From Cloeon dipterum (lineage: Eukaryota; Arthropoda; Insecta; Ephemeroptera; Baetidae), in the NCBI RefSeq assembly GCF_949628265.1, contig NC_088789.1:30249883-30313882 (forward strand): 64,000 bases of DNA, written 5' to 3'. This document shows, piece after piece, positions 1-11,963 of the stretch. Both the position numbers and the translations under genes were made by a program. How positions within the stretch are numbered: the stretch's first letter is position 1; the number at the start of each line of letters is the position of its first letter. The notes under the pieces are model-generated. The model did not search any database. It was not told the DNA's origin and saw only the letters and a list, made by a program, of their open reading frames with translations.

Positions 1-1146
1 ACGAGTTGGCGGAGGAAATCGAGGATCACGACCTGATTTGCTATTTTTGCCTCTGGCACGCCGAGTAAGCTTTTAAAAGGTATTCAAGGAATCTTATTTT
101 TTAAATGAGAAATTTTATTCTCAGGTTTCAATGGAAATTCGACGAGATGGCGGACGAGAATTTGGTTTGGTGGAATTTAGATTTGGATTTGGACGATGCA
201 GCAAGAGAGCTGCGGAAGAAATATTTTGGTAAATAGATAACGATCTCTGGAATTCTTAATATTTTTTTATGATTTGTCAGAGGGTAAATTGGAGCAGTGC
301 TGGGTGCAGTTGGAGAAAATTAAGCTGCCGCAAAGGGCTGACGGAGAGGAGAGACGAATTGATGAAGCTGAAACTCTGCCGAAGAAATGGAATTGCATCT
401 ACTGCGGGAAAAGATTTAAATATTCTTATCAATTGTCTGGACATGTGAAGAAAATGCACAAAGAAGCCATCAGATGTGAAAATCGTAGCTGTGTGACTTA
501 TTTCCACACTCATGAAGAAAAAGATGAGCACAACAAGAATGTCCACGAGAAAGAAAAGGAAAGAGAAAAACTCAATTGCACCTTTTGTGAGAAGGAATTT
601 GAAGGACCAAAAAACTACAACAGTCATGTTCGCAAGGTTCACAAAGAGTTTCCTGTAAAATGCTCTCGTAAGGGTTGCTTATCATTCTTCAAAACAAAAA
701 TTGAAATGAAAACGCACTTTGCCTCTGCTCACGGGAAAGATGACGAGGCAAAAGTGTTCGAATGCAATGACTGCGATTACAAAGCAATGCAAAAATGTAC
801 TTTGGAAATGCACATAGCTAGCAAGCACTTGCCGAAATATATTAAATGCAAAGTGTGTGAAAAAATGTACTCGACTGAATCTAGTCTAAGGATGCATGTA
901 AATCTAATTCACAATTTCAAGGTTTGTAAATATTGCAAGTTACATGTTTCCATCAATTGTATGAAAAGTTTTCATCTGAATGTTAAAAAGTGCAGCCACT
1001 GCAAGAGCAAATTCCAATGTTCTGGTTTGTACCAAATGCACTTGAAGTCATGCAGAAAGAGAATATTTAAATGTGACAAGTGCTCGAAATCATTCAAATT
1101 CAAATACAGCCTGGCTCGTCACATTAGGAAAAAACACAATCGGTGA
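1..1146 (+). CDS. ZAD-type C2H2 zinc-finger protein, copy A (5' end outside window)
   Basis: Three exons: <1-64, 125-228 and 281-1146, joined by phase 2 and phase 1 introns of 60 and 52 nt with GT-AG ends. Only the tail of exon 1 is in the window, including the second Cys pair (ICYFC-like) of the ZAD-like domain. Exon 2 supplies the FQWKFDEM segment and a Trp-rich, acidic stretch. Exon 3 holds six C2H2 fingers, a degenerate Cys-rich segment, a C2HC finger (second His replaced by Cys) and a final C2H2 finger near residues 265-288 of the exon. That last finger is shared only with copy B. The frame is open to TGA 1144-1146, and a polyadenylation signal AATAAA lies at 1249-1254. Nuclear DNA binding is inferred from the family; the target is unknown. 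Confidence 0.85.
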
Positions 1147-1347
1147 ATGTGATGCAGAACACAATTACCCTGATTCGATTGCAATGCTTGTTCAATATTT
1201 TATTTGTATTATATTAATTAACTCTGTTTGAAATTAACTCTTCATCACAATAAAAATGATAAATATTAGTTTAAGATACGAGATAACATTTATTAAAACA
1301 TCCAGTTCCAACAAAAAAAAAACAAAAAATTTATTTTTAACAATGTT

Positions 1348-1712
1348 TGGAAGTGCGTCCAGAGTGTAGCATGTTTGCAAAACCGGTTCTCGGTAGATCA
1401 CCAAAGTTAAGCAACTATATAATAAATGCAGTCAGTAGGTGGATGAGTGACCGCCTCCCTGCCAAAAACTCGCTACTTGCTTCTTTGCACCTTTCCAGCA
1501 TGCGTGATTTGGCTTCACGGGACGAATGTCTAGCGTTTCAATGCAGTCCTCGGTGCGGAGGCAAGTGGCCCTTGAGTGGGCTGCGTCCTTGTGCGGCCTG
1601 GTGCGCCCATTCAATCCGTTCGCGGTTTTATTCGCACTCGGAATTCAGCATTCGTGCTTAACAAAGTGCGCGCCCTTCCCGGTCCAAAGACAGGGATAAA
1701 AGGGAAAATAAA
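1348..1712 (+). mobile_element. 5S rRNA-derived SINE (SINE3-like)
   Basis: Bases about 1350-1465 read as a diverged 5S rRNA gene. CGGTTCTCG and GATCACC are followed by the box A-like AAGTTAAGCA (1404-1413) and the box C-like GGATGAGTGACCGCCT (1441-1456), in 5S order and spacing. A roughly 240 bp unrelated body and an A-rich 3' end follow. This is the layout of SINEs with an internal 5S-type RNA polymerase III promoter. The 3' body reappears, without the 5S head, at 49874-49975. It is not a functional 5S gene, because the middle of the 5S part is substituted and the 3' stem is absent. Confidence 0.75.
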
Positions 1713-4469
1713 ACTTTAATTTATTATATAGCGTGTGTGTTCTTGTTGTACACTATATGACTTTGGCAAATTCGAAAGAGACATAGATGCGCGTAGTTCC
1801 GAGATGGAGACGCGGTAGATGCAAGAACCTGAGGAAGGTCTTAGAGAAACCACCATGCACATCACAAAAGAGTGTCGAAACCAAAAATGGCGCAATGGGT
1901 GATAAATAAGGAAATGTCACCCTCTTGGAACATAAGTGATTATTTTTCAAAGCATGTAAATTATGGATTAGAAAAAAAAATTGAAAATAAAGAAATAAAA
2001 AAACTGTGATTTCAACTACTGCGTGCATCTTATATCCGTTTTTATTCTAATATTATTCGAGAGATTATATAAATTTAGTATTTACTGTCAATTTAGTATT
2101 AAAAAGCACTAATTGAGTAAATGCAATTTAGTACTGTATACAAACTTATGAAACAAGCGCTCGGCGCGGCGCTCGTTGCCGGGCCGCTCCGCACTCCACC
2201 GACTTTGCTTTCTTTCCGCGATTTTTGTAAACTTTGCAACTCTATATCTCGGCTCTTAAGCATCGCAATTGCAAAAAATTCCCATCGTTGGACTCGTCCC
2301 AATTAGTTCTGAGTAGCTGAAAGATTAATCGGGTTTTTTTCTCCACCCCTTTACTTGCCACACAGCTTTAAAAATGCAACAATGAGCAGCGCCAGGAACG
2401 GTGGTCGGTTTTTATCAAACTTTTTGAAACGGTAATGAAAGGGAATGGGTGTATATTCATCCCCTAAACACGTTAGCTGCTCAAAGAAAGTTGAGTTAAA
2501 TCCAACGGATAGTATTTTTTGCAATTGAGATGTTCAGAACCCTAGATATAGAGTCGCAACGTTTAAAAAAAGCGCGAAATGAAGGTAATATTTTCACTTA
2601 TCGGGATTATTCCAAATAAAAAAATCCGGTATTAAATCTCGACCTCCTCTGATTAAAAGAAAGTTTTTGACATAATTTCATTCGACTTTTTTCTTAATAA
2701 TATTTTCATTAATTTGCGCTTTTTCGAAACTTTGCAACTCTCTATCTCAGTTTGTAAGCATCTCAATTGCAAAAACTACCGACCGCTGGACTCATTTAAA
2801 TCTGCTTTGAGAAGATAAATGGTTCAGGGGGGTTTTCTCTCCACCCCTAAGTTGCTAGACTGCTTTAAAAATGCGACAGTGAGCGTCACCAGGAACATTC
2901 TCAGTTTTAAAAGTAAAAATAAATTAAATGAAATTTCAGCGTCAAAACGCGACGCTAGTTAGTGACTTCATAACATTTTTTTAATTGCGTACGACAATGC
3001 ATTTCATGCCCCTTATTAATTTGATTATTAAATTCGTTGCTATTTTATTAACAATAATTATTCACTTCAGATCGCTTAAAATCGTTTAAACTCTTGCCAT
3101 CAATATTATTATTACCGGTCCAAATTCAACTAACAGATAATTGAAAGAGACAATAATGCTGTCCTAATCATCTGTATGAAAGTTAATTAATTTTATTTTC
3201 GACAAATTAATTTAGCACGACGATAACATTATTGAAGTTTTCCTTCGCTTCGAGAAAATACCTCCGCGTGGGAAAAACAAACATTTATATTTTTCTCCTC
3301 TTTACACAGGCCCTCTAAAACGCTGCCTCGAAAAAAATTTCTGGGCTTTTGTTAAGGTACACAATGCACATTCCATAAAAATGATAACCTTTTTGTCACA
3401 TGTCCACTTGAAATCCAGTCGCCAGAAAAGGATCCATTGTCCGAATAGCCACCAACTGGGCTGAAAAGCGGCGGTAGAGCGACCCAAAATTACAAATAAA
3501 TATTTTTTACTTCTCAAGAATGCAGCGCTCTGTCAATCTTTTGTTGCTTCAACCAATTGTACCCGACACAAGTTCCATTTGTCATAGCTGTCTAAGGGGA
3601 TGCTTTCTGCTTAAGAGTGTGAGAGAAAAAATCGATGGCTCTTTTTAGCAGGGTTCCCGAGTAATTTTTAGCTTTCCGGGAGATATGGAATTAACTGCTG
3701 CTAATAGCCGCTTCGCAGTTTTTCAGCAAGGTTGCAGGATTTATTTCAACGCAACTCGGTGCATCAGCAGATATTGCAAGTATTTTAGGAGCAAAATGGA
3801 ACCCGCGAATCTTTTGCGTCGTGCTGGTTGCCTCCTGTGTGGCGCGCAGCATATTGGGAAATATTTCCCTGCCGACAGCATTCAAATTCAAATTGATGGC
3901 ACAATAATGACCCAATTACATGCATACTTTCCCGCAAAAACACGTCGTATGCTGATGAAAAAACAGTCACGCGGGCACATTCTCAAATCAAACTAAACGG
4001 CCATAAAATAATTTCACGCGTCTCGAAGCCCAGTTTAGACGGCAGAACGAGCGAGGGCCATTATTTCCGATTTCAAGTCATCATTGAAGATGTTCATTGT
4101 TCACCTCGTGCAAAAAGCAGGGAAAAAATGAACGGTTTAATTGATTAACTGCAAAAATAAATTAGCGACAGAGAAAAGAGAGTGCTGCGACTCGCTCACG
4201 GATATTAAATTTCTGATAAAGGGAAAATTGCAAAATAACAAGCGGCCGATCAATTACATTTGCGTATTATTTAACGCAACTGAGCCCCTCGATCCGAATA
4301 AAAACAATGGAGCAGGCTCATTTCGAAGAAGGCACGTTAAATAAAAATTTATCTCCTTCTCAGATTCATCTTGATCAATAAATAATCTTTTTAACTTAAA
4401 AAATTCATGTATATACTCATTTCTTTAAATGGCGCTAAAAACATTCAAATTTTTCAAATTTTATTTCAT
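1713..4469. other. intergenic between ZNF-A and ZNF-B
   Basis: No gene is recognised. ORFs here are short, overlap on both strands and show no family motif. The only structure seen is the three-unit repeat at 2212-2910. Confidence 0.6.
2212..2910. repeat. repeat unit present twice direct and once inverted
   Basis: A unit of about 190 bp runs from ACTTTGCAACTCTATATC through AATTGCAAAAA and CTCCACCCC to GCGCCAGGAAC. It is seen at about 2212-2400 and again in direct orientation at about 2712-2910. A diverged inverted copy lies between them at about 2465-2580. The arrangement could fold into a large hairpin. No terminal repeat or target duplication was found. Confidence 0.6.
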
Positions 4470-4549
4470 CCCTTAGGGTGGCGCTGAGATTGCTTCGAAG
4501 CCACCTGCAACCTTAAAACTTTTACTCAGGTTCAGGTGGTTAGTCTGAA
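4470..4549 (+). promoter_or_regulatory. ZNF-B upstream block: GGTGGCGCT box and inverted E-box pair
   Basis: The box CTTAGGGTGGCGCT (4472-4485) is followed by CCACCTGCAACC (4501-4512) and its near inverse GGTTCAGGTGG (4529-4539), 10 nt before the ATG. The same order occurs upstream of the other copies. TTTTACTCAGG could instead be a 3' splice site of a 5'UTR intron. Confidence 0.55.
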
Positions 4550-5806
4550 ATGTCGATTCAAAAGCCTCTGTGCTTGATTTGCGAGCGACCGACAGCGGAC
4601 GGCGCTGTCCTCGCTGTCCACGTGGACAAGGAAAAACTGCAGCAGTGGTTTCTCAACGTCTGCGAATACGAATTGGAGGAAATCAAGGATGACGACCTGA
4701 TTTGCTACTTTTGCATCTGGCACGCCGAGTGAGTAAATAAGAATTCGGGTTTTTCTCTTTTATGTGGAATTTTCCCTCAGGTTTCTTTGGGAATTCGATG
4801 AAATGGGGGATGAGGAATTTGTATGGTGGCCCAGGAATTCAGATTATTCGGACGATGCTGCGAAAGAGCTGAGGAAGAACTATTTTGGTAAAATTTACGC
4901 TTTGGTAGAATTTTTCAGTTTGTTTATTTTCATCATTTTATAGATGGGAAGTTGGAGCAGTGTTGGGTGCAGTTGGAGACAATTGAGCTGCCGGAAAGTG
5001 ACGGCGAGGGGACACAAAACGTTGAAATTGAAATACGGCCGAGGCGATGGAAGTGCATCTACTGCGGGAAAAGATATAAATATTCCTCTGATTTATCAAA
5101 ACACGTGAAGCAAATGCACAAGGAAGCCATCAGATGTGAACATCACAAATGTGCTACTTATTTCCACACTCTTGAAGAAAAAGAAGAACACACCAAGAAT
5201 GTCCACGAGAATCCAGAGGAACGAGAAAAAATCGATTGCACCTTTTGTGGAAAGGAATTTGAGGGACCGAAAAACTACAAAAAACATGTTCGCCGTGTTC
5301 ACAAAGATTTTCCTGTAAAATGCTCTCGTATCGGTTGCTCCTCATTCTTCAAAACAAAAATCGAAATGAAATCACACTTTGATTCTGTTCACGGGAAAGA
5401 TGACGAGGCAAAAATGTTCGAATGCAATGATTGCGATTACAAAGCAATGCTAAAATCTAATTTGGAAAAGCACATAGCTTTGAAGCACTTGCCGAAATAT
5501 ATTAAATGCAAAAAGTGTGAAAAAATGTACTCGACTGAATTTAGTCTAAGGATGCATTTTAATCGAGTCCACAATTTCGAGGTCTGTACATATTGCAAAT
5601 TGGATGTTTCTACCGTCAATATGAAAAGATGTCACCTGAAAATTAAAAATTGCATTCGATGCAAGAGCAAATTTGAATGTTCTGGTTTGTACCAAATGCA
5701 CTTGAAGTCATGCAGAAAGAGAAAAATTAAATGTGACAAGTGCTCAAAATCATTCAACTTCAACAGCCATCTGGCTTATCACACGAGAAAAAATCACAAA
5801 CACTAA
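4550..5806 (+). CDS. ZAD-type C2H2 zinc-finger protein, copy B (complete)
   Basis: Exons 4550-4728, 4781-4887 and 4944-5806 give a 382-residue protein with phase 2 and phase 1 introns of 52 and 56 nt. The N-terminus has the ZAD-like Cys4 pattern C8-x2-C11 and C52-x2-C55, completed by the F-x-W-x-F-D segment of exon 2. ZAD domains of insect factors usually dimerise. Exon 3 carries fingers in a fixed alternation: CX2C, CX4C, CX2C, CX4C, CX2C, CX2C, then a degenerate segment, a C2HC finger and a final C2H2 finger. The start is the ATG aligned with all paralogues (MSxQ). AATAAA lies at 5943-5948. With copy A it forms a two-member subgroup having the extra last finger. It is probably a nuclear transcription factor, target unknown. 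Confidence 0.88.
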
Positions 5807-6995
5807 GTTGTACAGAACACAAAGACTCTAAATCACTTGCACCCCTGATGATTATGATTACTATTTTGTTCACTTTGATTGATAATATTTTAAACAGAAA
5901 TTTCGTTTCCTAAAGGAAGAAGAAGCGTAGGTTTGCATTTGAAATAAAATAGGCAATCCTATGCTAGCGTTCAAAATATCCAAATGTTATCATCTGTTTC
6001 AAATAAATATATTTATGTAGCCGCGCAATTTTACGAATTTGTCTACTTGAACGAAAAAGCGTCACCATATAGTTTTATTTGTAATTTTTTATGTGAGCCT
6101 TCCTCGTTTTTTCTTCAAACGAAATGTTTTTGAAATAGCTACTTTTAAAAACAACTCCTGAAAAAAGTCTCGCAATTTGTTGAGGCATTTATTTCTGCCA
6201 TTTCCAGAAATGGCAAAATATAGAAGGTAAATTATTAAATTGATCACGGTATGCCCAGCAGCTCGCTTGTTGATGCGGTGTTAATTGCAGATTCTACTTA
6301 TATCCAACTATGATTATATTTTTGACGTTTCCAACTCCAACACACAGCATTCCATGAAAAAACGGCTGTTAAAGATTAATGGAGTAAATTAATGCAGTCA
6401 ATAGCCTTGATTAATCTATTTTTGTAATTGAAAACAATAAAAAAAAACTTGTTTCTTCTCCCTGTTTATTTATTAAAATTGAAAACAATTCTTGAAAGCA
6501 CTTTAGTGGAACGAAATGGGTTAAGTTGATATTAGTTCAAAGCAGATTTAATCTTTAATCACCAGAAACGTGCGAAATTTAGTTTCATTTTCCGCGAATC
6601 TGTATAATTTTAACGCGATTTGATCGTCATCTCTCAGGCCCGATTTTCACTACTTGCTCTATTTCAAGAGAATGCGAAATATTGGAAATACTATTTTCTG
6701 AAGACATTTTGTTAGTGCAAAAAAGATTTGACAAGGCTCTTAAAAATAAGGTTCTATTATTACTTGTCAATAGCATTGACAAATCTATTTTTGTCCTTCA
6801 AAGTAGATTAAAACTTTATTTTTCTCCTTGTGTTTAAGGTAGCGTGTTTTCCGTTAGTAAAAATAATATTTGATCGCTCATTCAGACGGACTGACGTTCG
6901 TTGTTAAGCCTGTGTCGTTGCCAAGGAAACTCCTGCTTTTCTTTCAAGCAGTGCTGAAGTGAACTTGATTTTGTTCGAAGTCTGCTGCTGCCACG
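5807..6995. other. intergenic between ZNF-B and the RCC1/BTB gene
   Basis: AT-rich. Nothing is recognised apart from the ZNF-B 3'UTR up to about 5960 and the presumed promoter and 5'UTR of the next gene in the last 150 bases. Confidence 0.5.
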
Positions 6996-9277
6996 ATGTT
7001 GGACATTTTGGATAAGTGGGAATTATTTAATACGCTGAGCGATGAACTGAGGAGGAATATCCGGCTTGCATTTGTAATTGGTGAGCTTTAGTTATAATGT
7101 TTCATAAAACTTAAACTGTGTCCTTGAAAATATTATGTTGAATTTCTGGCACTTTTTGACAATAATAGTCATTTAATTTAATTTCATAGCTTTCTTTAAA
7201 TTAGAGCTTTGATAATTCCTCAGTTTCAACATACATCCTCTCATCTTTACTAATTAACATTTAAAGACAATAGCGCAATTTACGTGACGAAAGATGACGA
7301 AGTTTTCGGCTTTGGCAAAAACGAAGAAGGATTTCTGGGCACTGGCGACATGAAACCACGCACGGAACACACGAAAATTGAACAATTGTGCGGACAAAAT
7401 ATTCAAGGTGAAGCTCAAAGAATATTATATATTGATGTTACTCCTAAACAATACACGTTATTATATGTTTTTCTTCAGGGTTGCAGTTCTCAAAGTATAC
7501 ATTTTTTGCGATTTCTGGTTCCGGCTCGGTTTTCGCCTGGGGAAGAAATTATTACGGGCAGCTTGGACTGGGTACGAAACAACGCACCTTGATTCCAACC
7601 AAAATAGAAGGAATTTTGGCAACGAAAAGGGTAGTGCAAGTTGCCTGCAGCTCTTGGCATACTCTGGTTTTAACTTCAGATAGAGAGGTGTTTAAAAAAT
7701 AAATCTAAAATTAAAATTAACTCACAAAGATCCAAATAAGGTCATCTCGTTTGGTTTTAATCATTACGGGCAGTTGGGACTTGGACACAGCGATGACCAA
7801 ACTCGGGCACAAACGCTTCCAAAAAAATTGGACTTTCCTGCGGCTGCTGGGAAAGTTGTGACAGCCATCGCATGTCTAGATTTATCATCTGTGGCGCTCC
7901 TAGACTCAGGAGAGGTGAGAATTATATCTTTATGTTTATAGAGAAATATGTTTAAACCAAATATCTTTATTAACCGTTGGATCATTTTGTATTTAAAGGT
8001 ATTTGCGTGGGGCAAAAATGAATATAGCATTTTGGGCTACAGAGATGACTACTTAGAAAAGCAAAACATTCCTCGCAAAGTTCCAGGCTTTAATGGCATC
8101 ACAATTACAAGAATTGTTTGCGGCAAATATCATGCCCTAGCTTTGTCCAACAATGGAAATGTCTATTCCTGGGGATGAAATAGGGATGTCCAGCATGGAA
8201 CTGAAACTAACAAAGATGCACACCGACCGACTTTGATATCTGGAGATTGTGGCAGGTATTAAATCAATGAAACATTGCAGAACAAATCAATAATTATTAT
8301 TTTTACAGGGTAATAGATATAGCTACTCATTTCGAAAGCAGTGTTAGTGCTGCGGTTACTGAAGGAAATGAAGTTTACGTATGGGGTTGGTTGAATGGTA
8401 CGATTTAAAATCTTTAAAAATAATTAATTCTCACGAATTCCATTTTAAGGCCAAAAATTTAGGAGCCCGACGAAAACCTCATTCAAATCACTGGACGAAC
8501 TTTTTGCGAATATTGGATATAAGGCTTTGACATTCCGACCGTTGCGTCCAAAACGTTCTGAGCCGATCCAAGACATTCCAACCGAATTACTCAAGAATTC
8601 TTTTGACGACGCTGTGAGGAATAATAAAAACATATTATTCAATAAATAATCATAACACTAATTAATTGTGGCGGATAGGATACTGCCGACGTTGTTTTCG
8701 TTGTCGAGGGAAAGAAAATACACGCGCACAAAACAATTCTGATCGAACGATGCGATTTCTTCAGGGAAATGTTCCTGGGCAATTGGATAGACGACGAAAG
8801 CAACGAAGGGTAAATATTATTTTAACTTGTGAATGAACAAAACTTGATTTTCGTAGGGAGAACATCGTCGAGTATTATAGTTACGAAGCGTTTTATGCCT
8901 TCTTGAAATACATCTACACCAACGAGGTGGATTTGAATACAGATTTGTTATTCGGTAAAACACTTGAATTACGTTGGTTTCTGAATTTGAAAATTTTTTT
9001 TTAAAAAAAGAACTTATCTCCTTGGCCGACATGCATGAAATGCCTGATCTGCGAAAGAAGTGCTTGGAAATTGCCCAAATAGCCGTGCTGAGTGTGGAAA
9101 ATGCAAGGGCGAACAACGACGATCCTTATCAACTTGATGTCGAGGTTCTTGCAATCTTATAATTACTTTTTAAAATGCAAATTTCCCAAATTTCTGATCT
9201 GGACTCTCGTTTCTTATTAGGAGTTTAAGAAGTTCGTTTTGAAGTTCTGCCAGAAGCATTATATAAATTATAAATGA
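6996..9277 (+). CDS. RCC1-repeat and BTB domain protein (RCBTB1/2-like), with an in-frame TGA
   Basis: Eleven exons can be joined in frame: 6996-7080, 7267-7407, 7479-7687, 7741-7914, 7999-8255, 8309-8397, 8450-8613, 8679-8809, 8857-8954, 9011-9144 and 9221-9277. Together they span 513 codons, close to vertebrate RCBTB1 (about 530). The N-terminus (DKWELF...TLS) and first blade resemble RCBTB. RCC1-type repeats follow (FGFGKNEEGFLGTGD, FAWGRNYYGQLGLG, FGFNHYGQLGLG, YSWG). A BTB domain then runs from DTADVVFVVEG through KYIYTNEVDL, with the usual C-terminal FxxKFCxxH. Such proteins are thought to act as BTB adaptors of cullin-3 ubiquitin ligases. One codon inside the fifth exon, TGA 8176-8178 (codon 263, after YSWG), interrupts the frame. 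All other frames and splice sites hold except for a weak donor after exon 10 (GTTCTT). It is either a recent null allele or a base error. AATAAA lies at 9383-9388. Confidence 0.75.
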
Positions 9278-10087
9278 CTCTGCTGTTGTGAAGAGCGACG
9301 GTTCAAGCTCTTGAATAGAGATGTCGTGAAAGATTTCGTCTCATAAAAATGTTATGTGGATGTGGAGGCTTGCACATTGAAAAATAAAATAAGAAATACC
9401 GTGTGAAGAAATGTGTCATTAAAAATCAACAGATATATTCAAATTGTGTTCTTTTTCGTTCCAGAACGCACATAAACTCAATTATTCATTAATTTCCTGC
9501 AAAAATCGTCTTATGAGATGGGAAAGGCTTTTTTAAAAATAAAAAGTTTAGACACAAAAATAATATTAAAATGATTATACGCGCGCCGTGCTGAAAAGAC
9601 TGAAAAGCAGGATGTTTTGGCGCCGCAAGCACTTTCTCGCGCCTTATTTCCCAGCCAGCCAATGAGAACGTGACGCTCGACCACGCCCATTGGCTGATCC
9701 AGCTGCAGCTGATGAAAACAGAAAACACCGCCGCCGCGGAAGAAAAAATATTAAAATGAATTAAGATGATGAATGATGCTTCAGCAATAGAAACTTCCTA
9801 ACTAGCTATGCATCGACCTGATAAAATCAAGAAGCGGGAAAACAATGTTAGCCAATCACCATGGTTCGTTGCATTCGCATTCTCAACTCCCCGTTCCGCG
9901 AAATAGACTTTCGTCCATCTTTGATTTCTCTACTCTCTATAGTTCTTGTAGCTTGACGGGATTTTTATTTTCGCGCGTTATTTGCAGTGTCTACGAGTTA
10001 ACTGTAAATCCATTTTGTGCACATCCGTGCGCTAGAATGGCAATAAAAAACAACCCTTGTATCTTTGCAGGTCTTCTCGAGGTTATC
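9278..10087. other. intergenic and presumed 5' region of LRR gene 1
   Basis: It holds the 3'UTR of the RCC1/BTB gene to about 9400. CTTTGCAG at 10064-10071 could be a splice acceptor just before the LRR-1 start codon, implying a 5'UTR intron. No coding sequence is recognised. Confidence 0.45.
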
Positions 10088-11108
10088 ATGGACGAAATGA
10101 ACGCGTCGGATGAGTTGGTCCAAATGACGAGGGCCAGGTTGCAAAATCTGAAGCCGCGGCGACAAGATGCTCAGGAAAAAACGCCTGATTCGTGTTGTTT
10201 TCACATAGAGTACCACCTTCACACCACGTTGGACCATTCTCCCAATGGAGGTGACGAGCACATCAAGCACCCAAACACCACTCATCTGAAGGCATCTGTT
10301 TATTTCACCCTTTTATATTAATTTCTAATTAATAAACCATTTATTTTCAGATCATCTGCGCTAGGGTTGAAAAACACCGGCTCGAGTGTGTGCTCCAGCT
10401 GACGAAAATCAGGGCTCTGGCGCTGGAAATGGTCCGCGACCAGTACGTCGTGGACCGCTTCCTGGCCACCTTTGGTCCGAATCTGCACACGTTACGCATC
10501 AATTACCTGCCGCTGGCATCCGAAACTGGCGACTGGCTCAAAGTGCGTCGCCTCATGAAGCTCTGTCCTCGATTGGAAAGGCTGACTTTGGAAGGCGTCT
10601 TCCTCAAAGACGAAACTGATGTGGACAACTTTCCTGAGCTTCGAGAGTTCGCGTGGAGGGTGTCCTCGTAGGTTTAATTTTTTAATTCTCTTTTTTTTTA
10701 AATTAATATAAATCACGCAGTGAGGCCTGCGAGGTGGTGGCCAAAATCCTGACGTCGCCCAAATTGCAGAAGGTTTGCCTGGCGGGGGCAGTCAACCTGG
10801 ACGCCCTGAAGAAGGTCACTGCTCAGATCAGGGAGAGAAAGATCCTGAGGCAGCTGCAGTCTTTGCACATTCTCCAGAGAGAATTCCGCCTTTACAACCT
10901 GCAAACCATGGCTGATCAATTCAGCGTTTCTGCTTCTCTGGCAAAGGTCGCTTCAGCTTTTTTGCCCAACCTGATTGACGTCCAGTTTTCTGTGATGGAC
11001 TGCCTGTTTTCCTCTTTCCCTTTCAGTCCTTTATTCGGTGGACTGAGGAAAGACGAGAGCCTCGACAAGATTCTCGATGAGTTCAAGAAGTTCAACAAAA
11101 ACAAATGA
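10088..11108 (+). CDS. LRR-like family protein 1, internally shortened
   Basis: Exons 10088-10291, 10351-10667 and 10721-11108 give 302 residues. The first residues (ELVQMTRARLQNL) match the start of paralogues 2-4. The exon then jumps to the GDEHIKHPNTTHL motif that ends exon 3 of the paralogues, so about 220 residues are missing, including the first leucine-rich stretch. The second exon has repeated L-x2-L motifs. The last matches the paralogue C-terminus (SPKLQKVCL, ILRQLQSLHIL, ASAFLPNLIDV). The first intron uses a GC donor (AAG/GCATCT); unspliced, the frame stops at 10321. AATAAA lies at 11109-11114. The function is unknown; an RNI-like solenoid is likely. It is either a real short paralogue or an early pseudogene. 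Confidence 0.6.
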
Positions 11109-11963
11109 AATAAAGGGAAAAATGTTTTAATTGCTTCTGGAAAAAGATAAATAAATATCTTTCCTGATTTATGTCCAGGGTTTTCTCTGGTCTAGTTCAT
11201 TTTCAACAATAAAACTTAAGTCTCAAATACGGTTAGTTAAAAATTCAGTCTATCTATAAATTTGCAAAGGAATTTATTTACTATCCATGTCTCAATTTCA
11301 TCGCTGAAAATTGCTTGGATGTGGATGCTGCTTGACGCGGATGAAGCGGGACATACGAAATAATTGCGATTCTAGTTTATGCTTCGCTCGCAATTCCTCC
11401 GTATTTATTTATTTAATTATTTAATTTAGTTTACGTTCGCCGCCGCATCCAATTGATGGCGCTATTGCACGAACCATTCTGGTCTGCGGTCTGGTCATTT
11501 CCCGCAAATTTTACGTTCGTCGCACGCACAGCCATCTTTGAAATTCTTGCTCTTGCAGCTCACTCATGACTACTCATTGTCAGCGGCGTCAGCGCAGCTG
11601 CCAGCTCAGCGTGAATCAAAAAACTTCTCAAGTGCCAATAAAAATAATATTTTTCCTGGCCTATATACTCAAAAAATAACGGTAAGCTGTGTTTTTAATT
11701 TAGGTTAAAGGTGAATTTCATTTTTATTGCCCATTATGTATATGTACATAGCGGATGAATCGAGAGAAATGCAAAATAAAAATAACTTATAGTGCCCCAT
11801 AACAATGCTGCCGATTTTGTTATTGTTTTTTTACGTAAATCGGCCACAGGCCGCCGAATCTGCGCCGAATTCTGGCCAAATCGAATTTTGAATTTCTTAA
11901 CTTGATTTACATAATATGGCCGAAAATAATAAGTTCTTCAAGGATTTGATTTTTGATTCTTAG
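11109..11963. other. intergenic between LRR genes 1 and 2
   Basis: No gene is seen. The stretch directly before 11964 ends in TTCTTAG abutting the ATG, so a 5'UTR intron of LRR gene 2 may lie here. Confidence 0.4.

Noticed and set aside
277-642. Minus-strand ORFs opposite zinc-finger exons (also near 28383, 36016, 39285, 48404 and 60044)
   Set aside because: They recur at the same place opposite each paralogue, as expected from codon bias of the real plus-strand exons.
1381-1465. Functional 5S rRNA gene
   Set aside because: Only the internal promoter part is similar; the middle is substituted, the closing stem is missing and it continues into a SINE body.
8176-8178. Selenocysteine codon in the RCC1/BTB gene
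   Set aside because: No SECIS-like element was recognised and no selenoprotein is known in this family; a mutation or error is simpler.
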